Both the position numbers and the translations under genes were made by a program. Below the pieces are notes generated by a model. It did not search any database, was not told where the DNA came from, and worked only from the letters and a program-made list of their open reading frames with translations. This document shows positions 8,735 to 17,014 of a stretch of DNA of 64,000 nucleotides, piece after piece. Source of the stretch: an uncultured bacterium (GTDB taxonomy: Bacteria; Cyanobacteriota; Vampirovibrionia; Gastranaerophilales; Gastranaerophilaceae); the NCBI GenBank assembly GCA_948964545.1, contig CAREDV010000002.1, forward strand, positions 153,983 through 217,982, given 5' to 3'. Within the stretch, counting starts at the first letter, position 1. Every line of letters begins with the position of its first letter.

Positions 8735-8911
8735 CTATTCAATTTCGATTGCTGATACAGGGCAAGCATCTGCTGCTTCTTTAACGCAATCCATATTATC
8801 TGCTACAGCTGATTCATCAACTTGAGCAATACCATCTACTGAAAATACTGCGTCGCAAATTGATTCGCAAGCGCCGCATCCGATACAAGAATCATTTACT
8901 TTTACTGTCAT
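8735..8911 (-). CDS. small ferredoxin
   Basis: 58 aa. The start at 8911 is chosen because AAGGAG lies about 8 bases upstream; a longer frame to 8959 runs through that site. Motif CIGCGACESIC (CxxCxxCxxxC) near residues 9-19 and a second CP-containing segment, CVKEAADACPVSAIEIE, give the ligands for one [4Fe-4S] cluster, with a possible extra disulfide pair. Acidic, cytosolic electron carrier. An exact 8-bp inverted repeat lies about 30 bases upstream of the ATG, suggesting control by a dimeric regulator. Confidence 0.88.
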   Translation of the reverse strand: MTVKVNDSCIGCGACESICDAVFSVDGIAQVDESAVADNMDCVKEAADACPVSAIEIE

Positions 8912-8940
8912 TTTTACATTCTCCTTATATTTATATACAT

Positions 8941-8958
8941 TGCGGAAAACTTTCCGCA
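8941..8958. promoter_or_regulatory. perfect palindrome upstream of ferredoxin (putative operator)
   Basis: TGCGGAAA-AC-TTTCCGCA, an exact inverted repeat that is much richer in GC than its surroundings. It lies just upstream of the -10-like TATATAAATA on the minus strand. It could be an operator or a stem-loop in the leader. Confidence 0.5.
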
Positions 8959-8983
8959 AAATTATTCTACTATAGAAAAGTTT

Positions 8984-10108
8984 TTATTGCAAATACTCTT
9001 TTATTTTTTTTGCAATATAATCAAAACCTATTATTGTTCCAATATTTCCGCCCTGAATTGTTTTTGAATAGATAAGTACTGGGACTTTTTCTCTTGTATG
9101 GTCAGTTCCCTCAACTGTCGGATCGCAGCCATGGTCTGCTGTAATTATAAGTAAATCTTTATCTGTCATTGCATTAATTATTTTATCAAGATAGGTATCT
9201 ATTTCTTCAATTGCTTTACCGTAGCCTTTTGCATCATTTCTGTGTCCGTAAAGCATATCTGTATCTACAAGGTTTGTGAAAATAAATGATTTATCAAGAT
9301 GGTTTATAACTGCATCCAGTGTAAGTTCCAACCCCTCTTTGTTAGAGCCTGTATGAACGGCATGGGTTACACCTGATTTTGAGAAAATATCTTCTATTTT
9401 TCCGATGCCGTAGACATTTAAGCCTGAAGCCTCTAAGTCATTCATAACAGTGTGTGACGGAATCATTGAGTAATCGCGTCGGTCTTTGGAAATTCTTGTT
9501 GGTTTGCCGTCGATGATTTTATATGGTCTTGCGATAACACGCGATACATTGTAATCATTAAGGATTTCTCTTGCAGTTTCGCACCATTTGTATAAAGTTT
9601 CAAGCGGGATAAAATCAGTATCAACAGCTATTTGAAAAACGCTGTCTGCGCTAGTGTAAACAATCGGGAAACCTGTTTTATGATGCTCATCATTTAACTC
9701 TTCAATAATAGTAGTTCCGCTTGCGGGACGGTTTGCTAAAATTCCTCCGCAATTTGTTTTTTCAATAAATTTTTCAACAATTTCAGATTGAAAACCGTTC
9801 GGGAATGTTGCAAAAGGTTTTTCAGAAACAAGCCCCATCATTTCCCAGTGACCTGTAGTTGTATCTTTGCCTTTTGACTTTTCAAGCATTGTGCCGTATT
9901 GCGCAATAGGATTTTCGCATTTTGTTATACCTTTAAAATCCTGAATATTGCCAAGCCCCATTTTTGATAAATTCGGAACATTCAAACCGCCGTTGAATTC
10001 GCAGACATTTTTTAAAGTGTTGCATTCGGGAACATCGTTGAACTCTCTGCAATCATCCATTGCTCCTATTCCCATTGAATCTATTACAATTACTATCGCT
10101 CTTCTCAT
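8984..10108 (-). CDS. deoB: phosphopentomutase
   Basis: 374 aa. Alkaline-phosphatase superfamily: metal-binding VIDSMGIGAMDD with D10, the phospho-acceptor region DTTTGHWE (82-89), VDTDMLYGHRND near 280 and TADHGCDPTVEGTDHTREKVP near 325. DeoB interconverts ribose/deoxyribose 1- and 5-phosphates in nucleoside breakdown. That fits the nucleoside transporter and nucleotidase pair at 56.5-59.4 kb. Length and motif order are typical. It follows the 173-aa exported protein on the same strand. Confidence 0.95.
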   Translation of the reverse strand: MRRAIVIVIDSMGIGAMDDCREFNDVPECNTLKNVCEFNGGLNVPNLSKMGLGNIQDFKGITKCENPIAQYGTMLEKSKGKDTTTGHWEMMGLVSEKPFATFPNGFQSEIVEKFIEKTNCGGILANRPASGTTIIEELNDEHHKTGFPIVYTSADSVFQIAVDTDFIPLETLYKWCETAREILNDYNVSRVIARPYKIIDGKPTRISKDRRDYSMIPSHTVMNDLEASGLNVYGIGKIEDIFSKSGVTHAVHTGSNKEGLELTLDAVINHLDKSFIFTNLVDTDMLYGHRNDAKGYGKAIEEIDTYLDKIINAMTDKDLLIITADHGCDPTVEGTDHTREKVPVLIYSKTIQGGNIGTIIGFDYIAKKIKEYLQ

Positions 10109-10170
10109 TTTTTATCCTCTCCGTCAACCTTGGCTGGACTTTTAATATTTTTGTCAGCCGCTCGCTTAGC

Positions 10171-10692
10171 TCACTCCGCTTTACCCTGCTCTATATCTAC
10201 AATCGAATATGCGTTAAAATCAACTCCGCCATATATAATTTCAACATGATAATCGCCATGGGGCAACAATTTCACAAAATTTATTGTTTCCTCCCCAAAA
10301 TCATCGTCGGTTTCTTCTGCGGGAAGTTTTGCAATAACGTCATGTGCCTGATAAAGCTTAATATACACATCCCCGTTTTCTCGAACTCCCTCAACTTGAT
10401 AGTGACCGACAGGTATTGATTTTAAATTTAACGGAATAAGTAAAACAGGAAGCTCCTTTGAATTTTTAAGCATTTCTGTTTCGTTGCTTTGTGAAAAGCT
10501 TTCACCTTTTGGAATGTTTTTGTCACGTTTTTTCTTTTTCTGTTTACTTTCAAGTGCTTTGTTAAACTCATCCTCAGTTACAGCCTGCTGGCCGTATACA
10601 TTTGTATCTCCGAAATTATCCCATAAGTCACCATCTGCAAGTGCACTACATCCGATAAAAATTATGCTCAAAACTGTAAAAAACTTTTTCAT
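10171..10692 (-). CDS. exported protein of unknown function
   Basis: 173 aa. Signal peptide MKKFFTVLSIIFIGCSALA, with a Cys at 15 that is not in a strong lipobox. The middle is Lys-rich and probably disordered (ESKQKKKKRDKN), and the C-terminal 80 residues look beta-rich (VGHYQVEGVRENGDVYIKLY, then LLPHGDYHVEIIYGG). It lies 50 bases downstream of rlmH and 62 bases upstream of deoB, all on the minus strand. No family recognised. Confidence 0.6.
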   Translation of the reverse strand: MKKFFTVLSIIFIGCSALADGDLWDNFGDTNVYGQQAVTEDEFNKALESKQKKKKRDKNIPKGESFSQSNETEMLKNSKELPVLLIPLNLKSIPVGHYQVEGVRENGDVYIKLYQAHDVIAKLPAEETDDDFGEETINFVKLLPHGDYHVEIIYGGVDFNAYSIVDIEQGKAE

Positions 10693-10742
10693 AACTTTAT
10701 AATAATAATATTTTGCAAAAAATCATACATCTGTTTATATGA

Positions 10743-11213
10743 TTACTTATGATAAGTTTCGCCTTTAATTATTTTAAACGCACGGTAAATCTGTTCGACA
10801 AGCAAAAGTCTTGCAAACTGATGCAAAAATGTCATTTTAGACATACTTAATTTGAAATTTGCGCGCTCCGACACAATTGGTGAAATTCCGCAGGATGAGC
10901 CGATTACAAAAATAACTTCTCCAACGCCGTCAAATGTAAGCTCTTCAATTTTTTGCGCAAGTTCCTCAGATGATAACATTTTTCCCTTGATTTCCATTGT
11001 AATCACATAGGATTGAGGTTTTATGTGAGAAAGAATTTTTTCACCCTCCTGCTCTAAAACCTTTTGGGTTAAATTTTCATCCTTTATTTCTAAAGCGGGA
11101 AGTTCAATGATTTCAACAGAAGCGTAAGGTGAAAGACGTTTCATAAATTCATCAATTCCGTCTTTCAAAAATTTCTCTTTAATTTTTCCGAGCGCAATTA
11201 TCTTTATATTCAC
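10743..11213 (-). CDS. rlmH: 23S rRNA pseudouridine-1915 N3-methyltransferase RlmH
   Basis: 156 aa, the standard size of this SPOUT enzyme. It begins MNIKIIALGKIKE, has the SAM-site loop FVIGSSCGISP near residue 105, and ends with the diagnostic HQFARLLLVEQIYRAFKI ... GETYHK. RlmH methylates pseudouridine 1915 of 23S rRNA in assembled ribosomes. The next gene upstream on the minus strand is mscS, 42 bases away. Confidence 0.95.
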   Translation of the reverse strand: MNIKIIALGKIKEKFLKDGIDEFMKRLSPYASVEIIELPALEIKDENLTQKVLEQEGEKILSHIKPQSYVITMEIKGKMLSSEELAQKIEELTFDGVGEVIFVIGSSCGISPIVSERANFKLSMSKMTFLHQFARLLLVEQIYRAFKIIKGETYHK

Positions 11214-11255
11214 TACTATGTAGGTAGCCCTTTCTGCCGATTTGCTATAAATTTT

Positions 11256-12074
11256 CTATATGCTTTTGTTGCTATCTGCCATATACACAGTGGTTGACGG
11301 GAATGCAAAATCAATTCCCTCAGCGCGGAAGCGTCTTACGGCTTCAAGATAAACTTCGCTTCTGATTTTTGCAAATGTGTCATAAGCTTTAGCTTTTGTA
11401 TAACCTAAAAGTCTTATATTAATAGAGCTGCTGTCTAAAGTTTCGATAAAGACATTATAATCATTGTGCACATCAGTTCGGGTTGCCATAATATCTTTTA
11501 TAATTTCTATTCCACGGTTAAGTTTTTCGTCACTTGTATCATAAGTTGCGCCAAAAGTAAGGTCGAGTCTGCGTTTATGCGCTTTGCTTACATTTGTTAC
11601 TATACTGTTTGCCATTTTATCGTTTGGAATTGTTACAAGAAAATTATCAAGAGTTCTGATTTTTGTAGAACGCAGATTAATATTTTCAACTGTTCCCTCG
11701 ATATTATCTATTTTTATATAGTCGCCAGTTTTATAAACTTTATCGGTTAGTATTCCGAAAGTCCCAAACATTGATGCGATTGTCTGCTGTGCTGCAAAAC
11801 CTACCGCCAAACCCGTAATTCCAAAACCTGCAACAAGAGAAGTTAATGAATACCCTTGACTTTGCAGAAATGATGCGGCAAGTACAAAAACTACAACTGT
11901 TTTAATTATTTTTTCAAAAATAGGGATAATTTGACTGATTGGGCCAGCATTATCACTTTTGTTAAACTTTTCTTTAAGTTTCCCAATAAAAATATCAGTC
12001 ATTTTAAATAAAATAGCAATGATTACTATATTTATAATAATACCTGCACTAAGTTCAAAGATTTTATTTGGCAT
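11256..12074 (-). CDS. MscS-type small-conductance mechanosensitive channel
   Basis: 272 aa with three N-terminal TM helices and the MscS core. The pore helix TM3 is Gly/Ala-rich (LVAGFGITGLAVGFAAQQTI, about 80-99), followed by the beta domain with GILTDKVYKTGDYI and VENINLRSTKIRT. It opens under membrane tension to release osmolytes. Of the E. coli MscS class in length, without a long N-terminal extension. Confidence 0.9.
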   Translation of the reverse strand: MPNKIFELSAGIIINIVIIAILFKMTDIFIGKLKEKFNKSDNAGPISQIIPIFEKIIKTVVVFVLAASFLQSQGYSLTSLVAGFGITGLAVGFAAQQTIASMFGTFGILTDKVYKTGDYIKIDNIEGTVENINLRSTKIRTLDNFLVTIPNDKMANSIVTNVSKAHKRRLDLTFGATYDTSDEKLNRGIEIIKDIMATRTDVHNDYNVFIETLDSSSINIRLLGYTKAKAYDTFAKIRSEVYLEAVRRFRAEGIDFAFPSTTVYMADSNKSI

Positions 12075-12110
12075 AAATTCCCCTTTTTTAAATAAATAAT
12101 ATCATAAATA

Positions 12111-12374
12111 TTATTTTTCAATTAAAGAAAAATCTTCAGGTAAGTCATCCTCTATAAGTTTAATAAACTGCCAAGCTTTCAGGTTAAATGCTTCTGCAAT
12201 TCTGAATACAGTTGTTAACTGCGGGTCTTTCATAACTCTTTCAATTGTACTGATAATTGAAGTAGACATATCGTTTTCACTACAAAACATAAATTGGCTT
12301 TTAGCTCCCCTAAGTTCTTTTGTAAGTTTTGCAAGTGATTCTAAAATTAGTTTTTTATTTTCTCTATTATTCAT
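12111..12374 (-). CDS. small XRE-type HTH regulator
   Basis: 87 aa. A helix-turn-helix of the XRE type is visible: LTKELRGAKSQFMFCSENDMSTSIISTIERV followed by DPQLTTVFRIAEAFNLKAWQFIKLIE. The start at 12374 is preferred over a TTG at 12419, because the extra 15 codons would fall in a CTCGC/GCGAG hairpin. No clear Shine-Dalgarno site is seen for either. Could be a stray regulator of mobile-element origin, as a decayed att-like duplication lies next to it. Confidence 0.65.
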   Translation of the reverse strand: MNNRENKKLILESLAKLTKELRGAKSQFMFCSENDMSTSIISTIERVMKDPQLTTVFRIAEAFNLKAWQFIKLIEDDLPEDFSLIEK

Positions 12375-12476
12375 TCTGTAAATATAAACAAATAAAAGTT
12401 TTCTCGCTTTCGCGAGCAAGATAATATTACTTACTAATTGATTAATTTTCTTTGAAATTAAGTAATTGTGTTTTAT

Positions 12477-12511
12477 AAAAGACCGATGGACATTTGTTCA
12501 GCGGTCTTTTA
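12477..12511. terminator. hairpin with T-run beside the tRNA fragment
   Basis: AAGACCG/CGGTCTTT stem with a loop of about 16 bases, A-run before and T-run after. It directly abuts the duplicated tRNA-Gly 3' fragment, just as the real tRNA abuts its own terminator. Confidence 0.5.
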
Positions 12512-12528
12512 TGGAGCGGAAGACGAGA
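12507..12528. repeat. duplicate of tRNA-Gly 3' end (first copy of 22-bp direct repeat)
   Basis: These 22 bases are identical to 12684-12705, which cover the CCA end, the 3' acceptor strand and part of the T arm of tRNA-Gly. The copies are 177 bp apart, with no gene between them. This is the geometry of a tRNA attachment-site duplication left by an integrative element, or the stub of a deleted tandem tRNA. Confidence 0.6.
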
Positions 12529-12652
12529 TTATCTTGACCTATTCGTATTAAACATGTCTATGGTCTTTTTATCAGTTTCGCATACTGTAAAGAAAGTTCC
12601 TCCGCGCAACTCGAAAAATACTCGTTCTCGTCATTTTCTTTCAATTCAAAAT

Positions 12653-12687
12653 AAAAAAGCCTTAAGACAAAAGTCTAAGGCTTTTTT
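12653..12687. terminator. terminator of tRNA-Gly
   Basis: Stem GCCTT-AGAC/GTCT-AAGGC with an AAAA loop and T-runs for both directions. It lies immediately downstream of the tRNA-Gly 3' end on the minus strand. Confidence 0.75.
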
Positions 12688-12688
12688 A

Positions 12689-12764
12689 TGGAGCGGAAGA
12701 CGAGACTCGAACTCGCAACAACCTGCTTGGAAGGCAGGGACTCTAGCCATTGAGTTACTTCCGC
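12689..12764 (-). tRNA. tRNA-Gly(TCC)
   Basis: Complete cloverleaf on the minus strand. Acceptor GCGGAAG/CTTCCGC, D stem ACTC/GAGT, anticodon stem CCTGC/GCAGG around loop CTTCCAA (anticodon TCC), T stem GCGAG/CTCGT with TTCGAGT loop. 76 nt including discriminator T and an encoded CCA. The tRNA-Lys in this window lacks an encoded CCA. Confidence 0.95.
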
Positions 12765-12806
12765 ATACCTATAATATAATATAAAAAAAATTTTTTGCAA
12801 GAGGTT

Positions 12807-12835
12807 TTGACTAATACTTAAGTATTAATTATTGT
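12807..12835 (+). promoter_or_regulatory. promoter with palindromic operator in its spacer
   Basis: TTGACT (12807-12812), 17-base spacer, TATTGT (12830-12835). Bases 12812-12827 form a perfect 16-nt palindrome, TAATACTTAAGTATTA, lying almost exactly between the two hexamers, the place where a dimeric repressor or MerR-type activator would bind. Confidence 0.5.
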
Positions 12836-12841
12836 ATGCTA

Positions 12842-13062
12842 ATTTTTTTATAAAAAATTTATTCCTTAGAATGGTGAAAATGTCTATAAAAAACGTTATT
12901 ATATATATGTAAGCTTGTTATATCCAGGCACTTTTTCGGGGTTGCGATAAGATTTTTTCTTACCAGGTTTGGTTTAAAATATGGCAGGCTTATTCTTTAC
13001 ATATAACTCTATGTTTCATATATGGCAACTTGTCACAAGCTCATGCGGCAAGTTGTTTTTTT
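12842..13062 (+). ncRNA. candidate non-coding RNA or long leader ending in a terminator
   Basis: About 220 bases without a convincing ORF lie between the promoter at 12807-12835 and a strong terminator at 13026-13062 (CAACTTG/CAAGTTG then seven T). Inside, GTTATAT near 12917 can pair with ATATAAC near 13000, and TAAGA/TCTTA forms a hairpin in the enclosed arm, which suggests a structured RNA. It does not match the landmarks of tmRNA, SRP RNA or RNase P RNA known to me. It might be a 6S-like RNA or an attenuated leader of ppiC. Confidence 0.35.
13026..13062 (+). terminator. terminator ahead of ppiC
   Basis: CAACTTG (13026-13032) pairs with CAAGTTG (13049-13055), followed by a run of seven T. 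It lies 35 bases before the ppiC start. Confidence 0.75.
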
Positions 13063-13096
13063 ATGTTATATTGAAAATGTAGAAAAGGAGAAAATT

Positions 13097-13384
13097 ATGG
13101 CAAATGAAGTTAGAGCTAGTCACATTTTGGTTAAAACTGAGGATGAAGCTAAAAATTTATTATCAGAAATTAGTTCTGGAAAATCTTTTTCAGAATTAGC
13201 TGAAGAATATTCTATGTGTCCATCTGGTGCTAATGGTGGAGATTTAGGTTATTTTGGACGTGGAATGATGGTAAAACCGTTTGAAGATGCTGCTTTTGCT
13301 CTTGAAAATATCGGTCAGGTATCAGAACCGGTGCAAACACAATTCGGATGGCACTTAATTCAATTAACAGGAAAAGATGAATAG
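13097..13384 (+). CDS. cytosolic parvulin-type peptidyl-prolyl isomerase
   Basis: 95 aa. The start at 13097 is chosen because AAGGAG lies about 8 bases upstream; an in-frame ATG at 13022 falls inside the preceding terminator. The whole protein is one rotamase domain: RASHILVKTEDEA, FSELAEEYSMCPSGANGGDLGYFGRG, MVKPFEDAAF and TQFGWHLIQL are the standard parvulin blocks. No signal peptide, so it catalyses prolyl cis-trans isomerisation in the cytosol, as PpiC does. Its end overlaps the next gene by 8 bases. Confidence 0.9.
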   Translation: MANEVRASHILVKTEDEAKNLLSEISSGKSFSELAEEYSMCPSGANGGDLGYFGRGMMVKPFEDAAFALENIGQVSEPVQTQFGWHLIQLTGKDE

Positions 13385-14891
13385 TTCCGTAAAAATTATC
13401 AGAGAATTTATGAATGAGCAGGGATTAAATTTCCTGCTCGTAAATTCTACCAATAAATATTTGGTGGAATATACACCTCTGGAAGAAAATTCACGCTATG
13501 TATTAACAGGTTTTTCTGGTTCAACAGGTGATGTTCTGGTTTCACCTGATGCGATTTATTTGTTTGTTGACGGGAGATACCATATTCAGGCGGATTTAGA
13601 AGTTGACCATGATGTAATTACTGTGGTTAAACTGCAAACCGGGCAGGTTTTTCTGGATGAACTTATTAAAAAAATTCCGCATGGAGAAGTCTTAGGTGTG
13701 TTTTCTAAGAAAAATTCGCAGAAAAGACTGGAATATTTGCAGGAAAAAAGTGTCAAAATAAAACTTCTGGCAAACGACCCGCTTGATAAAAATATTGAAT
13801 ACGACAGCTCAAATATAGTATCTGTTGAAGGTATTCCTGTAGTGGAAAAGATAAAAGATATTCAAGATACTGTTCTGATTACAAATCTTGAGGAAGTTTC
13901 TTATTTATTTAATTTGAGGGATTTTTCAAAGAATTACTCTGCAAAAATTCAAAGCAAGGCGGTAATTATCAACGGCAGAGCGCGCCTGATAGATGATATT
14001 GATGATTTTGTAGAATGTTATAACGGTAAAATAGGTGTTGATAAATCTACAATTAACGCTTATGATTTCGCGCTTATCGGTGACAAGGCAAAAATCCTTA
14101 CTGACAGTCCGATTAAGCTTATGAAATCTGTTAAAACCGATGATGAACTGGAACATTATAAAGAAGCCTTCAGGCGCACTGATTTAGCAGTAAAGGCAAT
14201 CAGGGATTATATTGAAAATAACGATAATATTTCGGAATATGATATTGCAGAACAGCTGGAAAAAGAGTTTAAGCGTTATGGCGCAAAAAGTTTGAGTTTC
14301 AAATCAATTGTAGCAAAGGATAAAAATTCTGCATTGGCTCATTATTCAAAATGCTCAAAAGATGAGGTTTTACAAGACGGAAGCCTTGTTTTGATTGACT
14401 GTGGAGCGTATTACGAACAAGGATTGGCGACTGATATTACGAGAGTTTTTGTAAAAGGTGAGCCGTCTGAGTTGCAGAAAAAAGTTTATACAACCGTTTT
14501 GAAAATGTTCTTGAATGCTTACAATTCTTGTTTAAATATTGGTTATAGTGTTGATGCAGTTGCACGCGAGGTTTATTCTCAAAACGAGATTGAGGGGTTT
14601 GAATTTAACCACGGGCTCGGGCATGGTATCGGAATAAATGTTCATGAATATCCACCGAATTTGAGCAAAAACGAGATGGCAAAAGTTGAAATAAAAGATG
14701 GAATGTGTTTTACAATTGAACCTGGGCTTTATAATGAGGAATATTTCGGAGTAAGGCTTGAAAATTCCTGTTATATGAAAGATGGTAAGGTTAATTCTTT
14801 TGTTAAAATGAATTATGAAAAGAAATTGATTGACTATTCTCTTTTATCAGAGCAGGAAAAGGAATGGTTGAAAGAGTTTGAGGTCTTATGA
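13377..14891 (+). CDS. M24-family Xaa-Pro aminopeptidase
   Basis: 504 aa. The N-terminal creatinase-like region (YVLTGFSGSTGDVLV, FVDGRYHIQADLEVD) precedes the pita-bread metallopeptidase fold. Metal ligands visible are LIDCGAYYEQGLATDITR (near 340-357), the histidine of FNHGLGHGIGINVHE (near 410), FTIEPGLYNE and FGVRLENS with its Glu. It removes N-terminal residues next to proline in a two-metal reaction. It overlaps ppiC at its 5' end and the SpoU methyltransferase at its 3' end (ATGA), so the three form one operon. Confidence 0.9.
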   Translation: MNSSVKIIREFMNEQGLNFLLVNSTNKYLVEYTPLEENSRYVLTGFSGSTGDVLVSPDAIYLFVDGRYHIQADLEVDHDVITVVKLQTGQVFLDELIKKIPHGEVLGVFSKKNSQKRLEYLQEKSVKIKLLANDPLDKNIEYDSSNIVSVEGIPVVEKIKDIQDTVLITNLEEVSYLFNLRDFSKNYSAKIQSKAVIINGRARLIDDIDDFVECYNGKIGVDKSTINAYDFALIGDKAKILTDSPIKLMKSVKTDDELEHYKEAFRRTDLAVKAIRDYIENNDNISEYDIAEQLEKEFKRYGAKSLSFKSIVAKDKNSALAHYSKCSKDEVLQDGSLVLIDCGAYYEQGLATDITRVFVKGEPSELQKKVYTTVLKMFLNAYNSCLNIGYSVDAVAREVYSQNEIEGFEFNHGLGHGIGINVHEYPPNLSKNEMAKVEIKDGMCFTIEPGLYNEEYFGVRLENSCYMKDGKVNSFVKMNYEKKLIDYSLLSEQEKEWLKEFEVL

Positions 14892-15625
14892 TTACGAGTA
14901 TAAATAATGATTTGGTTAAAGAAACGGTAAAATTACAGCAGAAAAAATACCGCGATAAGGAAAATAAATTTTTACTCGAGGGGTATAAATCTATTGAGGA
15001 AGCATTTAACGCGGGTGTAGAAATTGAATATGTTTTTACAAGCGATGAGAAAAAATATTCTTTTCTTGGTGAAAAAGTAATTTTGACAACAGAAGCAGTT
15101 TTAAAAAAGGTTTCTACAACAGACAGTGCGCCTGATGCTGTCGGGGTTGCAGTTAAAAAAAATTATACTGTTGATGATTTAAAAGATGCAAAAAAAGTTG
15201 TTTTGCTTGAGAATATTAAGGATTTGGGAAATCTTGGTACAATTCTGCGTACATCTGTGGCATTTGGGGCAGATGCTGTGGTGCTTTACGGCAGAGAATG
15301 TGCGGATTTGTATAACCCGAAATGTGTACGCTCATCAGTTGGTAATTTATGGAAAATTCCTGTTGTTTATATAGAAGATTTTAGTGAATTGAATGTGTTT
15401 AATGCGTTTGAAAGGGCTGCTACTTTACCTAGAGCAAAACAATATTTGAAAGATTTTAAAGTAACAGAACCTATACTTGTAATGTTTGGTTCAGAAGCGG
15501 ATGGACTTTCTGATGAATTAATAAGTTTTGCAACAAAAGAGGTTAAGATTGAAATGGCATCGACAGTTGAATCGTTAAATTTGTCAGTTTCATGTGCTGT
15601 AGTGTTGTACAAATTATTTTTATAG
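14888..15625 (+). CDS. TrmH/SpoU-family RNA 2'-O-methyltransferase
   Basis: 245 aa. A short N-terminal substrate-binding domain (KFLLEGYKSIEEAFNAGVEI) is followed by the SpoU knot. Its motifs are VVLLENIKDLGNLGTILRT (motif 1 with the N...GxxxR pattern), VMFGSEADGLSDE (motif 2) and VESLNLSVSCAVVLY (motif 3). It transfers a methyl group to a ribose 2'-OH of rRNA or tRNA. The exact target (RlmB-like, TsnR-like) is not determinable. The gene lies 12 bases upstream of dnaA. Confidence 0.88.
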   Translation: MITSINNDLVKETVKLQQKKYRDKENKFLLEGYKSIEEAFNAGVEIEYVFTSDEKKYSFLGEKVILTTEAVLKKVSTTDSAPDAVGVAVKKNYTVDDLKDAKKVVLLENIKDLGNLGTILRTSVAFGADAVVLYGRECADLYNPKCVRSSVGNLWKIPVVYIEDFSELNVFNAFERAATLPRAKQYLKDFKVTEPILVMFGSEADGLSDELISFATKEVKIEMASTVESLNLSVSCAVVLYKLFL

Positions 15626-15637
15626 TAGAATATTTCT

Positions 15638-17014
15638 ATGGACGCAAAAGAAATTTGGAAGTTAGCAAAAGAGGAGCTGGAACAAACTGTACCCACATAT
15701 AAAATGTGGATAGAACCATTGGAAGCAGCTTCGTTTGACGGAAATTTACTGACGCTTATTACGGCTCATGCACTTGCACCTCAAGCGATTAAGTCACAGC
15801 ATGATAGTAAAATTTTAGAAGCTTTAAAAAATGCATACGGTAAAAATATCGGTTATAGTATAGTTTTTGATGAAGAATTTGCTGATAGATATCAAAAAGA
15901 AAAGAAAAAAGAACTTCAAAAACAAAAACGTACTCCTGTAGAAACCGAAGAAACAAAGCTAATGGACAACCTTGCGCAAATGCAATCTTCGGCCAATCTT
16001 AATTTGAAATATAAATTTTCGAATTATGTTGTTGGCGAAAACAGCCGTTTTGCTCATGCAGCAGCGATGTCTGTAGCACAAAATCCCGCAAAAAAATATA
16101 ATCCATTATTTATTTACGGTGCTTCGGGGCTGGGTAAAACTCACCTGATGCAGGCAATCGGGCATCATGTAATTTTTAATAAACCGAAATTAAAAGTTAA
16201 ATATATTAAAACAGAGGAATATTTTAACGAACTTATAAAAAATCTTCAAACAGGCGATAAAACAAACAGAATGGATAAATTCCGCCAGAAGTACAGAAAT
16301 GTTGATGTCTTGCTGATTGATGATATTCAGTTTCTTGAAAGTAAAACATTTACTATGGAAGAGATTTTCCATACTTTTGACAGCCTGCATAACAATAACA
16401 AGCAGATTGTAATTACATCAGACAGACTGCCGAAAGATATTCCGACGCTTCCCGACCGCTTGAGAACCCGTTTTGAAATGGGGCTGATGGTTGATATTAC
16501 ACCGCCTGACTTTGAAACAAGGGTAGCAATTTTGAAAAATCTTGCAGATACTGCAAAGATTAAGGCTGAATTTGATGTATTTGAATATATCGCTAAAAAC
16601 TTTATAAGTAACGTAAGAGAACTTGAGGGTGCATTTAATAAGGTTAGTGCTTACGCTGATATTGAAAAAACAGATTTAACGCTTGAATTTGCCAAAAAGG
16701 TTTTGAATTGTGAGGCTATGAAACAAGAAGTTACGATTGCGCAGGTTTCTAAAGCCGTTGGAGATTATTACGGAGTATCAATTGCTGATTTTTTGAGTTC
16801 GGCAAGAAACCAGAGAGTATCATCAGCACGCCATGTTGCTGTATATCTGGCTCGTGAGATTACGCAGAAAAGTTTTGAAGCAATTGCGGAATATTTTAAC
16901 AAAAAACATACGACAATGCTTTATTCTTACGAAAAAATTAGAGATGATTTGAAAACAAACAAAAATCTTGAACAGGATATTGCAGTAATTCGCAGAACTT
17001 TGAGGGAGCAGTAA
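15638..17014 (+). CDS. dnaA: chromosomal replication initiator DnaA
   Basis: 458 aa. Domain I begins IWKLAKEELEQTVP, then comes a Lys/Glu-rich linker. The AAA+ domain has Walker A GASGLGKTH near 161-169 and Walker B LLIDDIQFL near 224, plus a sensor region around ITSDRLP. Domain IV carries the DNA-binding signature SSARHVAVYLAREI near 394, with KKHTTMLYSY. No cluster of DnaA boxes flanks the gene, so the origin is not obviously here. dnaA sits between a SpoU methyltransferase and ruvA rather than beside dnaN. Confidence 0.97.
   Translation: MDAKEIWKLAKEELEQTVPTYKMWIEPLEAASFDGNLLTLITAHALAPQAIKSQHDSKILEALKNAYGKNIGYSIVFDEEFADRYQKEKKKELQKQKRTPVETEETKLMDNLAQMQSSANLNLKYKFSNYVVGENSRFAHAAAMSVAQNPAKKYNPLFIYGASGLGKTHLMQAIGHHVIFNKPKLKVKYIKTEEYFNELIKNLQTGDKTNRMDKFRQKYRNVDVLLIDDIQFLESKTFTMEEIFHTFDSLHNNNKQIVITSDRLPKDIPTLPDRLRTRFEMGLMVDITPPDFETRVAILKNLADTAKIKAEFDVFEYIAKNFISNVRELEGAFNKVSAYADIEKTDLTLEFAKKVLNCEAMKQEVTIAQVSKAVGDYYGVSIADFLSSARNQRVSSARHVAVYLAREITQKSFEAIAEYFNKKHTTMLYSYEKIRDDLKTNKNLEQDIAVIRRTLREQ

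Noticed and set aside
12494..12784. 96-aa ORF across the tRNA-Gly region
   Set aside because: It runs through a terminator and antisense through the whole tRNA; no coding features.
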